Source: Sitta carolinensis
Taxonomy: Eukaryota; Chordata; Aves; Passeriformes; Sittidae
DNA length: 64,000 bases
NCBI GenBank assembly: GCA_032173965.1
Contig: CM063284.1
Location: 133,353,125 to 133,417,124, forward strand
Direction: 5' to 3'
The notes under the pieces are model-generated. The model was given only the letters and a program-made list of their open reading frames with translations, was not told where the DNA came from and did not search any database. Shown one piece after another: positions 1 through 12,641 of the stretch; the first letter of the stretch is position 1, and each line of letters opens with the position of its first letter. Both the position numbers and the translations under genes were made by a program.

Positions 1-2280
1 AGTCTATGCAACAGGAATTATTAATTACTCCAACAAAAAGGCAAACTGGAATCCAGTGTTAGAGCCAGAATTTTGTATACCATAGCATATTCTTAAAGGA
101 TTTACTGGCAGAGAGAGTGCAGTATATCAACTTGTATGATACAAGAAAGCTACAGAAAGTGAATAATGATCTTGATGTGTTTAAGGGTAAACAGAATTTT
201 GAAGGAAGGCAAAAGGGAAGGTTTGTTGAGTAAGAAGCTGTTCCAGAGATTGTGGCCTGGGGTGGATACCACATTAGAATGAGTAGATGCAAGAACAAAG
301 GAGTCCTGGCAGTGAGATTATTTATTAGCTAAGAAATTATGTAATAATGATGTGCTGACCAGATGTGTCAAACAGCTTGGGTCACACCACAGAAGGAAGC
401 CCATGAGCTGCGTGGCACATGAAGCAGTCCTGGCTCATGCCAACAGCCATCAGGGAGGCAGCTCTTGAGTCTTGTGTTCCAAGCATGAGATGTGACAGGA
501 TGGTTTGCAGGAGATGGCCCTGGTACACAATTATCTGGGCAACAGCACAGACCTTGCTCATGCTGACCTCATCCCCAGTCAGGGTGGCAGCTGCAGAGTG
601 GTGCATGCTGCCTGCCCTGGACTGCTCATGATTACGGTCCTGAGCTACTCCGAGATCCCCTAAACCTGTTTATATCTGAAACTTAACTTCATGATATTCA
701 AAGATTGGATCCAACTTCTGTGGTAAAAGCCATGTTTAGTAAGAAGCAATTTTATATACACTCTTCATGTAGTACATTACTGTTCTTATTCATTAGGCAG
801 TAACTGAAAATAAATTACATTATGTCCTAGGTGGCTTCTTAGTGTTTGTTGTGCAAACTTCCAATGACCTTAATAAAACTAAGAGCATGTTGTGGAGATG
901 TGGATCTTGCCTCTGTATTGGGATACTCTTATATTTGCTTTTCTTTTCCTAGAGATAACCACCAGAAGAAACAACCAATTTGTTTATAAAATAATATACC
1001 ACTCTTTATAATTTGGGTGGCAGAATACAGTCTATACCACTTTAGACAATTTAAAGTCCTCATAATTGATTCCCATTCTGGTTTCAGTGGAAGAAGCAAG
1101 CCCAAAGAATTACCTGGACATTTTCACTCCGGGTGGCCTTCTTAGAAATGAGGAGTCTTATTTACAGGGTCTGTTCTTTGAGCATCGTCTTACAAATATA
1201 AATGGCTCAAAGATATCAAATAAGATAACCATGTTAAAAGACATGGACTTTCAGATAACAGACATGTGAGCATCTCTGTCTTATATGCCAGGATTTGTGA
1301 AATGCTATTTTCCACGAAAAGACATTATTGCCATATAATTGGTTTGATGTCCCTTGGCTGCACATGAAGATTTCTACAGGTGCACTGAAACAACACACTT
1401 TCTGCTGGAATGATTTGCCAATGGACGGAGAGTTCTTATGATTTATCTAAGTTCAGGTTTTAAACAGAAAGCAGCTGTTTCCACATTTCCAACACAATAT
1501 ATACATAGGATTTTCCTATATATCTTGATATATCTTCTTCCACTGTGTGAGAAATGGAATCATTCAAAAGAAAGAGGATACTGTCTAAAGAAGAGAGAGG
1601 GTTTACAGTTACCAATTCATCATGAGGCAAATTAATCTTCTCAAAGACTCGGTACAGCTTTATCTTGCACTATTCCTTCATCTCATCCCTTAAGATTCCT
1701 TAATGTATTTCATCATTTCAGCATCACTGTAGGACATTGACTGGAAGACACACAATTTTACTGTGTGTCTGAAATGATTTTGTACTCACATAAATAGGAA
1801 ACTATAATTATTGTGTAAGCAATATATGAGTACTGGGTTAAACATGCATTCTTGTTGGTTAAATGACTGAGATTTCATAAAAAACAGGACGCAGGAATTT
1901 TTTGTTCTTCCTAGTATGTTCATATACATAGGTATTTATTTGTGCATGTCTCTGCATGTGTATATTGTAATGTCTTTAGTGTGTACTTCTGCAGTTCAGG
2001 CATATTTTTTGAGAACATTTAATTTTTGTTTGTAATTCTGATACCCAAGTGTAAAATATTTTAATGTTTGAACTGAAATCTGTTTTACATGCCTTATAAA
2101 AAGAATGAGCTATATAATTTGTGCAAAGAAATGGTATTTGAAAAAGCAGGCTTAATTTTATTTACAAATGCATCTAAATTCAAATTAGACTAACTGGAAC
2201 ATTTTTGTACTCTCTGCAAATTAATGAAGACTGACCCTAAATTTGAAAATGAAAATAAAAAGAAAATTTTAAAGTGTCTG
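1..2280. other. Intergenic or distal 3' UTR-like sequence, no coding exon seen
   Basis: No convincing exon is visible. The stretch from about 1,840 to 2,280 is AT-rich and ends in an AATAAA followed by a GT-rich run, which looks like the end of a long 3' UTR on the plus strand. By conserved gene order the plus-strand neighbour left of FZD6 would be BAALC. I looked for its conserved C-terminal coding sequence and did not find it, so the link is inference only. Short ORFs at 382-631 and 1,066-1,269 have no recognisable family features. Confidence 0.3.
2254..2259 (+). terminator. Candidate poly(A) signal AATAAA
   Basis: AATAAA is followed about 15 nt later by a GT/T-rich tract (gtgtctgtttatt), the usual arrangement around a cleavage site. 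It could end a plus-strand transcript entering from the left. No gene in the window is attached to it. Confidence 0.35.
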
Positions 2281-3549
2281 TTTATTACTCCATGTATTTC
2301 ACATTTCTGTGTTTGTGGTTGGGTTCACTTTTAAAGCTGAGATCAAAGATTGCAAAGGTATAATGAACGGTTCCCATATCTGCTATTCATGGAATCAGAA
2401 TATTTCTGTATCTGATGTCCTCAGGTTGTGGCTTATGGACTGTTTGGTCATATGAAAGAAGGTGAAATACATATATTCCCATAGGAAATCAGTGCCAAAG
2501 AGGGATTATGAAGTCAAAATACAGTTGCACCTCTGCAATTATAAATGGGAGAGTTTGTGGTTCCTGTCATGGCTAAAGTGGAAGACACTGGGAATCTGAG
2601 ACACTGTCTCTAGCAAAATGCCATGAGGCAACTATGAGGCAACTAGAATACATAGCTAAAAAAAAAGCTTTTATTTCTGCCTGATCTGGAGAGCACAGGA
2701 CGGAAAAGTAGCTGTAGTGTCGTTTGACCTCTGCCACAGAAATAAACTCATAACTTTTACATATGATACTTTTTTCCAAAATTGCACAAAATTTTCATTA
2801 TTTTTTCCTTACTACCAGAAAGGCTCTTGCTGAAATATAATCCCTATCCTAATTGTCTGTGCCCTGGGTGTTGCCAGACAAGTAGCTTGTTCTCTTTGAT
2901 TCCTAGCCAGGATGCTGACACAGCAACTGGTTTGTTTCCTGTGGAAAAGGAAGAATAGTATCAAAGGAATGGCTTTCAGATGTGCCAAAAAGGATTTAGG
3001 GACTCAAGAAAGCCATAGTCCAGCAGTCAGGCATGTAACAGCCCATGGGAACCCCCACAAACAGGATACTCCAAAATCTGGGATCAGACAGTACCTTGCA
3101 AGTGGAGCCTTTGTTGGTGCAAGAAGTGACTGGGGATGTGGGTAGTGTGGGTCTTGTTGCAAGCCAAGCCCCCAAAGCTTAAATTTAATGGACTCTATTC
3201 CACTAGTGCCTCTGGGAACATGTGCTGAGATGGCATTTCTAAAATTAGTGCTACAATAATGTGTACACAGTGTGTACACAATACTCTTCATTTCACAGTG
3301 AGGCAAATATCTTGAAGAACTCAATGCACTGCAGTGTTTCAAAACTAAACCTTCACTGTCCTCAGACCAAGCATCCCTCATTGCACCAGTGTCTTTGCAG
3401 GTGCCTCCTTCCCAGACTGGCCCAGTGAAGCATGTGGAAAAGGTCCTAACAAGAAATAAGACGTACTCTAAGATGCAGGACATTGATGCAAGATCTCATT
3501 CTGTCCTGTTACTACCCTCTGGTTTTCAAATCCTTCAGTGTTACTGTGA
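2281..3549. other. Unassigned intergenic DNA
   Basis: Nothing recognisable. A 159-codon open frame on the minus strand (3,483-3,004) overlaps a plus-strand frame of 77 codons. It has no domain signature and adjoins an LTR-like segment, so it may be old transposon-derived sequence or chance. Confidence 0.3.
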
Positions 3550-3845
3550 CGCAGATAGAAACACACAGTAACACACACAACAGGTGTTCAGGCAGAGAAG
3601 AAGAAAGGAAGAAGAAGATTCTAGTTTATTGTTGACCTCGTATATATAAGTTTCTGGACAGTGATCAGAGATTGGACAGAGAGGTTACCACCTCTCCATC
3701 TTCACTGGTCACTTGGGAAGTCCATCAGGTGATATCTTTTACAAAGGAATGTAAACATGATTCTTGTTTATATTACAATTCACGAGAACTGACTCCACTA
3801 TACTAAAACAAATCAGAAGGCTTATTTTCAGGGACAACACTTCAG
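3550..3845 (-). mobile_element. LTR-like segment (solo endogenous retrovirus LTR candidate), minus orientation
   Basis: Read on the minus strand it carries a TATA-type run (complement of 3,641-3,648) shortly upstream of AATAAA (complement of 3,625-3,630), the compact promoter plus poly(A) layout of an LTR. The text resembles LTR families I associate with songbird genomes, but I cannot name the family. Both ends are approximate, no target-site duplication was confirmed, and no internal retroviral coding sequence is seen. Confidence 0.45.
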
Positions 3846-5318
3846 TCTGATTTTCAAAGTTTTTTTTCATGTAGCCTGTGCATACTATCCATATTTAAAA
3901 GCCATTCTTCTGCCCTGTGGTAAACCAATGGCAAAATTGGGTTATTAATATAAGATAAAAAGTGATCTGGTATACCAGAAATTACATTTGTTGACATATG
4001 TCACTTAATCAAGATAAAATCCAAGTTTATTTGCAACAGCTCCTTGCTCAAAAAAACCCAGCAAACACTAACATCTAGGAAATACTGTAATTCTAATTGT
4101 AGAACTAGGATGTTGATAAGCCAGAAGGAAAAGAGTAGAATATAATAGCTTTTCATTTGTTTCTGGAGGATTGAATATCATTTAAGTCCTGAGTGCAAAA
4201 AAAAGTAGGATGCTGCTGTATATATCTATCCATTCAAGACTGTATAAAACAAGTAGCTTTAGGTTGCTGTGGGTCCTGGCTTAGGAAAAAAATGGAATTG
4301 AGGGAGAAAGAGAGAGTGGTGTCACAGGGCAAGACTGAGCCATGCTGCCAGTTGTGTTAATTAGCTTTGCTTCTACTCTTGCATTATAATCAGTATTATT
4401 CAGCTTTAATTTAATTTCCATTAACCTCTGCAAAACACCCACATGTTTGGATACAGGGAAATATATCTGGGGTATTACTGCGTGGATAGAAAAAACAGTT
4501 TGCTCACAGTCAAAAAGCAGCTTAAGAAAAGGCACCAAAGCTAAGCAGCAGCCTATTTATCAGCTAGGAAGAGCTGTCAAACACAAAAGGCATGAAATTA
4601 TTCAAGTTCATTTGTATCTGGTTTTACCAGGAAATTAAATATTGGCCTTGTTCATGCAAGGCAGGTAGAACATTCCAGGTCACACTTAGTAGGTGGCTTA
4701 ATGTTCAGTTTTCCTGACTGAAGGACTGATTTGAACCTAAAACGTTGGTTGTTGTGGCCTGTCTGTGTCCCTAAACCAGCCCTTCTGCAGAGCAGTAGCA
4801 CCTCCTTTGTCCTCAAATTAGTTCCCTCCTAGAAAATTGTTTCTAGTTTATTTAGACTATTAATATGACATATTTTGTCAACACATTATTAGACACATTG
4901 TTATATTATTGAGAGGACAATTTTACCAATTCTGACATGGTCCTGGCAAAACTAAAGCTCATGATCACAACCGCTGAGCACATGGGCAAAACTAATTCTC
5001 ATTAACGCACTGAACAGCCACAACTCCACCCAAGCAGTATCATCATCTCTGGGAACTGTTGGGATGCAGGGAATTCAGTAATAATGTACATGTATAGTGT
5101 CCTATGCAAATGATATTCATTATTCAGATTTCTGATTCAAACCCCTCTTTAAGATGAACTAACATGTTTAAAATCATCGTGGAGGCCAACATTTCATATC
5201 CATTCCTGCTCTAGCTGGGATTACATCTCTGATAAGGATTTTCTGCCCCTGGTCTTTGCGTGATATCTTTTGACAATTTAGAGGAATAATTAACAAATAC
5301 AACAGAATAACTTCTAGA
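3846..5318. other. Unassigned AT-rich intergenic DNA
   Basis: No exon, RNA gene or repeat family recognised. Short ORFs at 4,281-4,538 (minus) and 4,447-4,638 (plus) overlap each other and show no family features. Confidence 0.4.
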
Positions 5319-5397
5319 ATATATATGGTATATATATATATGTGTGTGTGTGTATATATATGTGTATATATATATATATATATGTTTTTTTTTTTTT
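5319..5397. repeat. TA/TG dinucleotide microsatellite with terminal poly-T
   Basis: Alternating (TA)n and (TG)n runs are followed by 14 or so T residues. Two minus-strand ORFs crossing it are pure repeat translation and are not genes. Confidence 0.9.
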
Positions 5398-8300
5398 CCC
5401 AGCACAAAATTGCTGTCATCATTGCAGTTCATTGTCTGCATGCTGTCTTTTCTTACAGTGTATTAATTACTTGCATTCATGGTGAGAAATAGTTTCTTAT
5501 GCCTTCACCATATAGGTATTTTTGATTATCATCTAATAAGCTCTTGCTGGTATTTCATGTTACAAATGCATTTTGATCACAGGGTGAATTTATGCTGCCA
5601 GATCCCTTAGCTCCAGTACCTGCTCCTGGATCCTAGTCCCAGACCATCTGCACTGCTCGCATGGCACATGTGTGTGTTGACCCCTGGTGAACACACAGGA
5701 ACAAAACCACCAATTTCCTCTGCAATAAAAATGTTCTAGTCCAGGACCTCTTCAGTTGCAAATTTATGATCTTTTCTTATTAGCTTAGGATATCCTCATT
5801 TCTGCCTGCTAGGTTGTTTGGACTGTTTCTCTTCAAATTCATGTGGGGTTTATCCCACATACTTGAACAGTCAGTGCCATACAGATACATTTCTGTGCTC
5901 TCGAGAACCTGTTGGAGATTTGCTTGAGCAAGTCCAGGTGACCACTTTTTTGACATGTGTAGTATAATAAAATACATCTTGACAATGCTCTCAGACTGCC
6001 TGTTGTACTCTTAGAAAAATAATAGGACCTTACACCTCTGTCGGATATTTGGGATGTCTTTGAGAGCAAAAGAAATAATGATTTCCATCTTCCCATGACA
6101 GACAAGTTTAAGCTTTGCTTACTCCAGCTCAATTTAGTACAAATTTTTTCTACCCTATGATTTTCTTCCATATATCTAAAATAGTTTAAAAGTCTGTGGG
6201 GACAGGTCTATGTGACATCTTTCTCCTTCCATTAACTGACCATTTTGGTTGCATTTAGCAAAGGTGAGTTCTGATTCAAGAGACACTGATTTACACTACT
6301 ACAAGGCAATTGCATACCACATTGTCTACTTCGTTAGCATAAAAACTTCAAAGTGAGTAGGGCTTGCACACTCTATACACTTTATATTGGCATTGTGATA
6401 TAAAGTGACTTAACTGTGGGCTCAAATAAGTGGGTTTGTAGTTTTTCCTACAGTTTTGCCTATATCATTTTATACAACACAAAAATAACTTTTATATAAT
6501 TTTATACAATATTTAATAAACATTTTTTATACAAAAAAACCAACTTTTCTGTGTTCATTCGTGAGCCTCTGTCTTCATTCATTCAATATGGATTATGCTG
6601 ATGCTGTTCTCCTACAATTGTCCACAATCTAGAAGAAACCATATTACTTTACCACAAATTAATATGAAAGTAGAAAACTTTAGTAATGCAGGTCAGATTT
6701 TCTTCCCTTTTTATTGCTTTCAAATTCAGAAACAGGCTATAATCAGCACTTCAACTGACACACCTGGAGTTCCTGAATATAAAGCAACTTTAGATTCCTT
6801 CAAATTGGTAGAAATATGAGAACTCGTTCCTGGCATTCAACTGTTTCACTCATGAAGTTCTTGTAGAGCTCAATTATTCATTTTACTCCCAGGAGTGTAG
6901 AAACCTTGTATTTGCTAGTGGCTGAGGAAAAGGTACAATGCAATTGGCAGGGATGCAGAAACATGTATATCTTGCCAGAAAAGGCATAGAGAGGAGAATA
7001 GAATGAGGGAAACATACAAAGTATGAAATTATGGGAATGTCAGTCCATTGCATAAAATTATTGTTCTATTTATATCTGTGTAAATCAATGAATACATTAA
7101 ATTTTTTTATTTGAAAACAGAACTTGCTATTAAAAGTGTTAAACTTCTATTAAAATTGTTAGTGTCTATTTTTAGAATAAATTACTCCACAACACTTGCT
7201 TTAACAGTTTTAACCTGTGTTTTTATAAGGAAGTTGGATTAATTTGGTACAAAATATAATGAGGCATGTGTTTGTATAATGCAAGTGTAAAAAGGAGAAT
7301 AGAAAAAAAAAGCTGTCTTTGTTATTTAATTTCAGTCCCTTTGTTCAAGAGCAAATAACTGCTTGAGTGGTGAAGAATGGAGTTTCTAAGTACTTATGCT
7401 AGATGTTGTGACATCTGATGCACAAAAAAAGAGACTGGACAATTGAATTTATGAAGGATTTATGAATCCAAGGGCCAGACTGACAAATTCTAGTAACATT
7501 ATTCCAATTGCATTTCCATCAGAAATTGAATTGGGTGAGTTAAACTGATTTTTTACTTGTCTATTGATTTTGCTCTACTGATGTTTTGCAAGGGTCCCAG
7601 GAGGTATATTACAATACTTTTGGTATGGAATTTCTTTCTCTTTCTGACCTCAGTAAACAGGGTTGCCGTCTCTAGATGTCTGTGCTCCTCTTTACATGGA
7701 TTGGTTGGCCTATTCCTTTAAGTGTTGTCAGTATCCTTAGGTGTGGAGTGGCTCCCAGCCATGATCAACCTCTCCACCTTGCTGCTCAGCAGACCTCTGG
7801 CCTCTGCTACTACGCTGGGATTGTTTTGCCTATCTTCCTTTTCACCATGGAAGTATCAGTTCTACAGAATGATACCCCTCTGAAATTAGACTAGACATGA
7901 AATACAGTTCCAAACCTACCCCTAAATACAACTATGAAAAACAATGCTCCAGGAGAATATGTACTTCCAGCATATCATGATCCAAATTTAACCTTTCGAT
8001 GGTTCTTAAACTGCCTGAAAGTTTGAGCACAGGATTATCAGTGTGTGAGGTGACAATTAGTGGCACAGGGTGACTCACTGTGGTCTTTTGTGCCCACATG
8101 GCCCAGCACAGGTAGAAATGCAACTTACTGCAGTGCAGGACTAGAATTAAAGCCCTAAGTCTGACTTGAAAAACTGTTAAATACAACAATGAGCAGTTAG
8201 CCATTGCTAAGTCTTGTCCTCTGCTACTGGGAGACAGAATTGTGTTCTGTTGCAGGACAAGGGCATCACATCATGCACAAGAGTATCTTTATGGAAGGAG

Positions 8301-9314
8301 ACATGGACATCTCTAGCATTCAAGGGCAGGCTGAGTCCTCTGAGGACAAAAATAATGATGATGATTAGGCTGCTGGTGGCGAGGAAGGCTGAGAAGTTTC
8401 CCATGAACCCTAAGTGTGTCTTTGTCTGAGAAGGTCTCTAGGATATAGGAGTTGATGGCATGAGTGTCTTTCATTTTCTCTGTAATAGGGAATGCTTTAT
8501 GGATACTGCTCTGCCATATTTCCTGAACAAGACCACAGGCCTTTATGACCCAGTGCTCTGAGAAGGGTGGGTTTGGATGCCTATGTCACAGAGAGGCATA
8601 AGTCCCACCTGCTATCTCAGGCTTCCCTTTTTTTCTTGCTTATATGCCACATTTTTGCTTTGCTTTGCCATTTTGGATGCTTTTTAAGATCCTTATCCAT
8701 TGCCCATAGCTGAGCTTTATAATTTCCATCCCCATCCAGCAAGTAAACTCTCACCCAGCATCCTGCACACTCTTCTCAGAGAAGCAAAGAGCCTCCTGGC
8801 CTTCTGCCTCTGCTTCTCATCCCTATGCACTGGAGAATCCTGCCCCTCTGTCCCTTCCCTGTTGGCTCCTGACCTTCCTTCTCTATCTGAAGCTTTAATT
8901 TCTGGCTTTCAACCTCCTCTTTCACCTTCAAGCTGAACACAGTTATATGTCAGAAAGTCCAAGAAGGGAAATGAAGGCACAAATATGAAATCATTACACT
9001 TTGTATAAAATCATGTAAAAATACATGAGAGTAGTGGTTAGCCCCCTGTCTGCCTCCTCATGTCTCAAATTGTCTGCTGTCATAGTTGATGATATCTGTG
9101 AGTTACTGAAACTCTGGTATGCCAGGTGGAAAGACAAATTTGAATGTTAACCAAAATAATTTTTATGGTCAGACTCAATTCCTTGCTAATGAAGAATTTT
9201 TTTCTGCTTATGACCTACTGTGATTACTACTGACACATACTGAAATCTTTCCTAACTCATCCATTATTGGCTTTGTCTATTTTAATTTTTTTGCCTGACA
9301 ATATTCCATGTTTC
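5398..9314. other. Unassigned intergenic DNA
   Basis: No supported gene. A second AATAAA at 6,515-6,520 lies in a very AT-rich stretch and may be fortuitous. A 65-codon minus-strand ORF at 8,404-8,207 begins with a hydrophobic, signal-peptide-like run but has no identifiable domain. Confidence 0.35.
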
Positions 9315-9468
9315 ACTTGCCCCATCCCTGCAGGTGTTCAAGACCAGGTTGGATGGGGCTCTAGTCAATCTGGTCTATTTGAAGATGTCCCTGCCCATGG
9401 CAGGGAAATCGAAATGAGATGATATTTAAGATCCACTTACAACCCAAACCATTCTATAATTCTATGGT
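9315..9468 (+). mobile_element. CR1 LINE 3' tail fragment
   Basis: It contains the characteristic avian CR1 3' sequence: a block starting CCCATCCCTGCAGGTGTTC, then AGACCAGGTTGGATGGGGCT, then GTCCCTGCCCATGGCAGGG, ending in CCAAACCATTCTATAATTCT. It is heavily 5'-truncated, as is normal for CR1, and somewhat diverged. Confidence 0.9.
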
Positions 9469-10545
9469 TTTACTCTCTGCTATAATTTGTATTTGAGATG
9501 CTTTTAAACTCACACACATCTGTCTCCATAATCTGACTACAAAATGCCTAGATGTAAAGGCTTAGTTTCCAGACATTGACTGGTTACATGATGGTTGATC
9601 TTCAACATCAAGGATGAAAAAACATGGAAGGAGACTAAGAAAATGAGGTCTATGTAATTCGGAAGTCTTAAAAGTGGTCAGCACTATCTCCCAGGACATG
9701 GTATAACTGGTTTCAGAATCCTATTTTGCAAAACCTAATTTAAAACAGTAATGCTGACACAAGTCCTGGAGTAGCAGGTTTTATTAACCTGAGAAATTAG
9801 TTCTTATGTGGTTATACTTACTATAAGATCTAAAGTGTGACTCATTTTTGTATTGTGCATTGATCTCTGGCAAAACTGTATGTCTCAGCTGAAAATATAC
9901 TTAGTATTCTGCATGATGCTTCTATTTATAATAGCTCAGGAGCACCTGCAAACAGGTTTAGGAAAAGCATTATTTCTGAGCATTACAACCATTATTAAAA
10001 TAAGTTTTTGTTATCATGAACAGTGACCAAAAATAGACAGAAAATTACTTGCTCTTCTGTTTGTAAAGATAATGCATACAGTGATCATGACACTTTCTAA
10101 TTAATTTTTACACATTAACAATAACTTTATTTCACAGGATTGAAAAGAAATGCTATTAAAGAAATTGTGAAACAATAGTAATGAAAAATTTGTGCTTCTT
10201 ATCTGAACTTCTTCCTTGACATTTTCACAAATAGTGAATCTTCTACTCCAGAAATCCCACTGGGAGGAGGTGTTGAAAGGATGTACATACAGGCAGATCT
10301 GGGGTTTTCTGCACAAGGTGCTCTGTTATGTAGTTCATCAGAACCTGGGAGACCCCTGCAGCACAGGTTTGTTATGATGAGGAGAGATGATGCATTAACT
10401 GGTTATGGGATGGATATAACTTCCAATGTCCTGAAACACTGCTGTGGATGCTCATTAGTCTGCCTTTAACAGGCTGACATGAACCACCTTGTAGTAGCTG
10501 CCTCCAAACTTCCAAAGCTATTGTTTTCTTGTATCTCTAGCATCC
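9469..10545. other. Unassigned AT-rich intergenic DNA
   Basis: No gene or repeat recognised. The ORFs at 10,101-10,316 (minus) and 10,281-10,469 (plus) overlap and look like chance. Confidence 0.4.
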
Positions 10546-10965
10546 TGTTCTGGTTTAATTTGGGAAGAAACCTCCAAACGGGTTCCCTTTAGAAAGCAAA
10601 TTCAAATGGCCCCTTCCCCAACTGTTTCAGGAAAAGATTCCCTTTTGAAAGTGAAAAAATTGTTTATTTAACTGGCTAAGCACTCCCCAGCACAACAGAT
10701 GAGCAATACTGACCAACAGAGCTGTGCCCGCTCCGCAGAGATGCCGGTGCAGCCAGGCTGTGCCGGGGATGCAGCTCAGCTCCCTCAGCCCGTGTCAGGC
10801 CCTGGCTCTGGGAAATGCCGGGATCAGGACAGGCCTGGGGACACAGGGCTGAGCTCCCGGTGCCCTTCTGCGTTTAGTCCAGAGCAGGTTCGAACAGTTC
10901 CAGGAAAAGGAAAAAAAAACCCACAGTCTGGAGAACTTATCTGCTTCAGCTAGCCAAAAACTAAC
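10546..10965 (-). mobile_element. LTR-like segment (ERVL-type LTR candidate), minus orientation
   Basis: It begins TGTTCTGG on the plus strand. The minus strand carries AATAAA (complement of 10,663-10,668). A GC-rich block (about 10,720-10,870) interrupts otherwise AT-rich surroundings. The opening and the run near 10,560-10,660 resemble songbird ERVL LTRs from memory. The far boundary is approximate and no internal retroviral sequence adjoins it. Confidence 0.45.
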
Positions 10966-12464
10966 AGAAAGCAGAGTTCTCACCCACTGTCCTCACTGTA
11001 GACACACAGCCTGTGAGTGAAGGAAAGCTGAAAACTAATGTTTATGTTTTGAAAACAACTGCCTCAGACATTCCAGCACTTTACCTTCTTCCCCCTTCAC
11101 TCTCACATCCAGTTTTAAAGATGCAAAACTTATTTCTGAGCTAAACAGATGAATGGGGATACAATTCAGCATCATCCCAGGAGACATCCTCATGTTTCAA
11201 TAAATATCTTGAACTACCAACTTAAAGAACAGCATTTGAAATGTGTGCAAAGTCACTCCTGCTTTGCTAATGTATTTGCATTGTATTGAAAGGGATAGTT
11301 CAGATCAAGTTAATGGGTCCATGTTTTGGAGGGGTTAAAACCCGAAGCTACAATAAACCCTATTAAGCCAGGATTTTCTGCTCTGCTGTCAGAATCACCT
11401 ATACCTTGCCTGTCCACTCTAACAGATCGCTTGGTTTGTATCAGTCTTTACCATAGGAAATGACTCATGCCCTGAAACACAGATTTCTTTTCCCCCCAGC
11501 CTGTGTGACATTGACTAAGGTAGTACCACTCCAGCCACAAAAACAATGAGATAAGAGGGGCTCTGTTAAGAAAAACTTTCACTGTTGCTGCTACTGTTAC
11601 TGTCATCCACACAGATGGGTTGGAGATCAATCAGGAATGAAGGCAGCTGCTAAAGGTCCACAAGGAATGAAGTGTCCTTGGCTTTAAACTGTTAGGACAG
11701 TTCACTCTTTACAAGTGTACTTCCTGTTTAGTTTGCATGGTGCTTAATATCTGAGGCTAGGTGAGGTAACCTGTTTGGAAAGGAATACTATTAGCATAAT
11801 CACTGTTTTATTAAAGCAATGCTGTGAAGGCATGGTGTTGTCATTTACAGACAAATGAAAGATGAGATCTTTCTTACATCAAAGAAATAAACATCTTCTT
11901 GTGTGTGGGTGCCACAACCCACACAGCTGTAATATTCTGAAGGACTAAATTCTAAATAACATACTTTGTTCAGGGAGGAACATGACACGGGTTCCAAGTA
12001 CCCAGTAATGTGGTTAATACATGGCAATGCGTCAACATTCTGCCTTTCTTCATGTGATTCCCTCTCCAGTGTTCATTGCTGTAGTAAGTTGAGGTGGGTA
12101 AGTTACAGTTAAAAGGCTTTACAGAAGAAAACGTTATAAACAAGGTTTAAGCAGACACATCTGCATGAGACTGCAGAAGTACTCAGAAGGCACTAACTCA
12201 TCAATGACTGGATTTTCCAAATAACTGGGAAATAACTGTAAGTCATCTTTGTGTTCTTCCTCATGAGTTTATGTGTTCAATTACATGGTAGAGTTTTGAC
12301 TTTAGACAAACATTCTGTTCATAAACTATTACTGTGAACTAAAAAGCATAAATCATGTCGATAACACTGTTTTCGTCTGTTTTTTTTAAATTTGCAAAAT
12401 GCATTTGAGAAAAAGACAAGAACTACACTTTGCCATTCTAAATCTCACAACAGGATTTATTGGT

Positions 12465-12476
12465 GCCATCTACTGG
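12465..12476 (-). promoter_or_regulatory. CTCF-like core motif
   Basis: GCCATCTACTGG matches every position of the reverse complement of the CTCF core CCASYAGRKGGC. Flanking bases (ggt before, ca after) keep some resemblance. Binding cannot be judged from sequence. It lies about 3 kb upstream of the FZD6 CpG island, a plausible place for a boundary element. Confidence 0.4.
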
Positions 12477-12603
12477 CAATTTTGTCCTTTTAAATTCAAA
12501 CAAATTATGAATAATGCACTTTAAATGCACAATAATAAGAACATTATGAGCCTTATAACTGAATCAACCAACATCTAATCAACCAACAACTATATAATTG
12601 GCA

Positions 12604-12641
12604 AATCTGTAACATTTAAATTACATTAAATGTTACAGATT
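12604..12641. repeat. Perfect 15-bp inverted repeat with 8-nt loop
   Basis: The left arm AATCTGTAACATTTA (12,604-12,618) and right arm TAAATGTTACAGATT (12,627-12,641) are exact reverse complements around an 8-nt loop. The loop and left arm are partly repeated just downstream. The function is unknown. Confidence 0.85.

Noticed and set aside
3004..3483. 159-codon minus-strand ORF
   Set aside because: No family signature, no splice context, opposite-strand ORFs overlap it; at most old transposon sequence.
5174..5441. Two minus-strand ORFs with Tyr-Ile-His repeats
   Set aside because: Translation of the TA/TG microsatellite.
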